This document shows positions 14,620 to 16,681 of a stretch of 16,681 nt of DNA, in pieces; position 1 is the stretch's first letter; the number at the start of each line of letters is the position of its first letter. A program made the translations under genes and the position numbers. The notes below the pieces were generated by a model. The model saw only the letters and a program-made list of their open reading frames with translations, did no database searches and was not told where the DNA came from. This DNA is from DATGHS01 sp035307785 (GTDB lineage Bacteria > Planctomycetota > Planctomycetia > Gemmatales > Gemmataceae), in assembly GCA_035307785.1 (NCBI GenBank), contig DATGHS010000347.1:1-16681 (forward strand), given 5' to 3'.

Positions 14620-15951
14620 TCACCGTTTGAGTGGTTCAGCTATCTGCGTTGCCTTGGTATCGGCCGAATCTTGACAGAACACCAACACCCAAGCACCATC
14701 CCGCCTCGCCCACACTTGGGACGTCCGGCGGTCTTGATACTTCTCGACAGTTCCAAAGGCCACGGAAGTCACCTTGCAACTGTAAACATACATGAGAATC
14801 GCAACGTCCTTGCTGATCTCCTTCGTTTCGACATCACGGATTGTTCCTTCCGAGAATCGCCGAATCTTTACATCCTCCACGGTCCCTCGCTTGTCACTTC
14901 GGCCAGAAACGGGGGAGTAACCGGCGTAATCGTTGGCGAGGAGCCGATCATACACCTTCCAGTCGCCCGACCCGGCAGCATCCCACAACTGTTTGTCCAA
15001 CGCCAGCAGCGTCTTGGTCAGTTCATCCGCCTGTTGAGGCGCCGGCGCCGACTTCGCGGCTGGTATGTCTCGGGATTGAGCCTTCGCCTCAGTCTGCCAG
15101 ATGAGGGCTCCGCCGCCCCAGCCGAGCAGAGCGACCGCGACTACCAATACGGACACCGTCTTGAGTTTCGTCAGCAACATGGTTTTCAGCACTCCTTCTG
15201 TTAGTGCGACGACTTGAGCCGAGATCACGCTCGTAGCCGCCGCTTGCCCAGCCGCAAAGAGGCTTGCGGCCTTGATCGTGGACGCCACCAGGGCGGGCGA
15301 GGCGGACGCCGAAGCCGACCCCGCCGACAACACCACCGCTACCGACCCGCCGGAGAACACAACTCCGCGCTGGACGAGTCGCTTCGCCAGCAGCACCCGC
15401 GCCCGCGCCAGCCGACTCGCCACGCTCCCTTCGGGGATGGCGAGTTGCCGGGCCGCCTCCTTGCGGGTCATGCCTTCCAGGTCGCACAAGACGATGACAC
15501 CCCGGTAGTGGTCGGGCAAGCGGTTCAACTCTTCGTCCAGCACGGCTTGCAGATCAGCGTCGCGGACTTCCGGCCCAGTCGGTTCGGGCATGTTCACCAC
15601 CTGCGCCTCACGCCGCCCCCGCTTCGCCGCGATCGCCCGCAAACGCACCGCCGTCTGGCGGGCCACGCCGTAGAGCCAGTTGGCGACGGCCTGCCTCGGT
15701 ACGTCCGGCGCCTTGCGGACGAGGACCAGGAACGTGGCCTGAAACGCATCCTCGGCGTCATGGTGGTTGAGGAGACGGCGGCAGACGCCCCAGACCATCA
15801 GGGCGTGCCGGCGCACCAGAATGGCAAGCGCGCCCTCGTCCCGGCTTCTCAAGAAGCGGGCCAAGAGTTCCCCATCGGTCACCCCGCCTCTGTCCAGCCT
15901 GAGATCGGCCAAAAGGTGCTGGATGACCACGTTCAACGGGCTGGTCGGCAT
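14620..15951 (-). CDS. ECF sigma factor fused to a transmembrane segment and a SnoaL/DUF4440-like domain (ECF01-Gob type)
   Basis: 443 residues from the ATG at 15951. Residues about 40-105 are sigma region 2 with the planctomycete-typical DAEDAFQATFLVLV (65-78); about 133-190 are region 4 with YRGVIVLCDLEGMTRKEAARQLAIPEGSVASRL-type helix-turn-helix. Then come an Ala/Ser-rich linker, a hydrophobic segment at about 264-285 (VSVLVVAVALLGWGGGALIW) and, outside the membrane, residues about 308-430 resembling a DUF4440/SnoaL cone fold (LLALDKQLWDAAGSGDWKVYDRLLANDYAGYSP). The layout suggests a membrane-tethered sigma that could be controlled by ligand binding or proteolysis; this is inference. The frame is open 219 codons further upstream, but that part is read through repeats; MPTSPLNVVIQHL matches the usual N-terminus of the family, and GGGGAAG lies 9 nt upstream. 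No anti-sigma gene is adjacent. Confidence 0.88.
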   Translation of the reverse strand: MPTSPLNVVIQHLLADLRLDRGGVTDGELLARFLRSRDEGALAILVRRHALMVWGVCRRLLNHHDAEDAFQATFLVLVRKAPDVPRQAVANWLYGVARQTAVRLRAIAAKRGRREAQVVNMPEPTGPEVRDADLQAVLDEELNRLPDHYRGVIVLCDLEGMTRKEAARQLAIPEGSVASRLARARVLLAKRLVQRGVVFSGGSVAVVLSAGSASASASPALVASTIKAASLFAAGQAAATSVISAQVVALTEGVLKTMLLTKLKTVSVLVVAVALLGWGGGALIWQTEAKAQSRDIPAAKSAPAPQQADELTKTLLALDKQLWDAAGSGDWKVYDRLLANDYAGYSPVSGRSDKRGTVEDVKIRRFSEGTIRDVETKEISKDVAILMYVYSCKVTSVAFGTVEKYQDRRTSQVWARRDGAWVLVFCQDSADTKATQIAEPLKR

Positions 15952-16044
15952 CGTCTTCAACTTCCCCGGCTTTATTGCTTCTGCTTCATTATCCTCGCCG
16001 CGGGCCGTTTTGATCCACCAGTTTGACGAGATTTTCCTCATTAC

Positions 16045-16070
16045 CTCGCAGAGCCTGGGAACGAGAGAAA
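16045..16070. repeat. Half-copy of a CCTGGGAACGAG-type interspersed repeat
   Basis: GCAGAGCCTGGGAACGAGAG (16049-16068) matches one arm of a repeat I recall as frequent in planctomycete and other genomes, where CTCGTTCCCAGGCTCTG precedes it as the other arm. The other arm is missing here. It lies directly before the coding remnant at 16078. Recognition is from memory of the motif. Confidence 0.4.
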
Positions 16071-16077
16071 AACCTAA

Positions 16078-16209
16078 GGCGTCGCCGTTTTCGTCCGCGG
16101 CAAAAAGGACGCCCCCGCCAAACCCGATCCGTTCTATCTCGGCCTGCTGCGCCAGGACACGATCGCCCTGGTGATCGAAGAGAAGGACTGGTCGCCGGCG
16201 GAGCCGTGA
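16078..16209 (+). pseudogene. 43-codon C-terminal remnant of an unidentified gene
   Basis: The frame GVAVFVRGKKDAPAKPDPFY... ends ...VIEEKDWSPAEP and stops at TGA 16207-16209. About 37 of 43 codons end in G or C and the sequence looks like a real globular protein (FYLGLLRQDTIALVIEE), yet there is no start codon and an in-frame TAA (16075-16077) sits immediately upstream, right after the interspersed repeat. It is probably the tail of a gene broken by repeat insertion or deletion. I do not recognise the family. Confidence 0.45.
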
Positions 16210-16250
16210 GAGAACGGGCTTACTTCCATCGATCGGTCGTGGACACGACT

Positions 16251-16540
16251 CGTTGTGGCACGGTCTCCTGACCGTGCCACCTGTCGGGACCGAAGGTCGG
16301 CCCTCGTTGTGGCATGGTCTCCTGACCGTGCCACCCGCCGGCGACCGAAGGTCTCCAATCCCGCTGACCGTGCCCCCTCGTTGTGGCATGGTCTCCTGAC
16401 CGTGCCACCCGCCGGCGACCGAAGGTCTCCAATCCCGCTGACCGTGCCACCTATCGGGACCGAAGGTCGGCCCCCGTTGTGGCACGGTCTCCTGACCGTG
16501 CCACCCGCCCGCGACCGAAGGTCTCCAATCCCGTCGCTCC
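16251..16540. repeat. REP-like palindromic repeat array
   Basis: Four 26-nt palindromes with arms GTGGCACGGTC / GACCGTGCCAC and loop TCCT lie at 16255-16280, 16309-16334, 16383-16408 and 16479-16504. The second and third have T for C in the left arm, giving a G-U pair. Spacers carry a smaller hairpin, GACC-GAA-GGTC. Bases 16304-16377 and 16378-16451 are a 74-bp tandem duplication with one mismatch. The array is open in several frames on both strands because of its composition, but none of these frames looks like a protein. It abuts the 3' end of a RAYT-like transposase. Confidence 0.9.
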
Positions 16541-16547
16541 CACTGGC

Positions 16548-16681
16548 TCACCATTCGATAACGGTAATCGGCACGTCGCTCGGCTCTTTTCCTCCCGACA
16601 GATACCATGCCGCGGACGAATAGCGCGATTGCCCAACGTAGCGTACCAATCCCTTCCGCCGGGGATTATCGTGCAAATAGT
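16548..16681 (-). CDS. REP-associated tyrosine transposase (RAYT / IS200-like), C-terminal end, runs off the window
   Basis: The minus-strand frame enters from the window edge and ends at the TGA complementary to 16548-16550. The 43 codons read YLHDNPRRKGLVRYVGQSRY then SSAAWYLSGGKEPSDVPITV and IEW. The YxHxNPxRxGLV segment followed by WSSA-like RYSSAAWY and a VPI ending is the typical C-terminus of Y1-type REP-associated transposases; the catalytic HUH and Tyr would lie outside the window. The gene ends 8 nt from the edge of the palindromic array, the expected neighbourhood for such enzymes. Only the tail is visible, so integrity cannot be judged. Confidence 0.8.
   Translation of the reverse strand, partial: YLHDNPRRKGLVRYVGQSRYSSAAWYLSGGKEPSDVPITVIEW

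Noticed and set aside
16251..16540. CRISPR array
   Set aside because: Repeats are palindromic with spacings of 54, 74 and 96 nt, and the spacers are themselves repeated rather than unique. No cas genes are present.
15952..16608. A 219-codon N-terminal extension of the sigma factor reading frame
   Set aside because: It runs through the REP array, the coding remnant on the other strand and the transposase tail. The repeat-derived sequence is unlike protein, and the family's usual N-terminus begins at 15951.
16220..16623. Frames of 76-122 codons on both strands within the palindrome array
   Set aside because: The translations are repeats such as ARSGDRATT that simply mirror the palindromes; they have no plausible start signals.

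Overview
The window looks like a chromosomal segment of a Planctomycetota bacterium. Supporting signs are a sigma factor of the ECF01-Gob type with a long fused C-terminus, a giant secreted repeat protein whose N-terminus carries the 'LEDRITPA' motif typical of large planctomycete proteins, short intergenic stop-codon repeat arrays, and palindromic REP-like repeats next to a REP-associated tyrosine transposase. GC content is moderately high and gene spacing is generous. I cannot place it below phylum from sequence alone.

Left part (1-5673), housekeeping and envelope genes. On the minus strand, in transcription order: a small cytochrome c'-like protein (2893-2480), a fused MFS transporter/phospholipid acyltransferase (2431-776), and the N-terminal two thirds of proC (539 to the window edge). 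On the plus strand are thiL (3010-3912), tRNA-His(GTG) with a plausible promoter and a good intrinsic terminator (4405-4586), and a secreted alpha/beta-hydrolase esterase (4762-5673). A small membrane-anchored or exported protein of unknown function (4292-4020) converges on thiL.

Middle part (5674-14413), surface module. A 587-bp gene-free leader containing two hairpins precedes a 1924-residue protein built of seven GloVer repeats, Ig-like and carbohydrate-binding-like domains, and five C-terminal repeats of about 170 residues. It is followed by a strong hairpin and then a TPR-sulfotransferase fusion protein. The sulfotransferase could act on secreted proteins or glycans, possibly on its neighbour, but this is inference.

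Right part (14414-16681). A membrane-tethered ECF sigma factor with a C-terminal SnoaL/DUF4440-like domain is read on the minus strand. Upstream of it lies a patchwork of mobile debris: half of an interspersed repeat, a 43-codon coding remnant, an array of four 26-nt palindromes with a 74-bp tandem duplication, and the C-terminal end of a RAYT/IS200-like transposase running off the window.

Most notable findings: (i) arrays of 7- or 8-nt units each beginning with a stop codon, which start exactly at the stop codons of three genes and form inverted repeats; (ii) the RAYT-palindrome pair at the right edge; (iii) the regular 170-residue repeat architecture of the giant protein beside a TPR-sulfotransferase; (iv) a sigma factor fused to a membrane anchor and a small-ligand-type fold.
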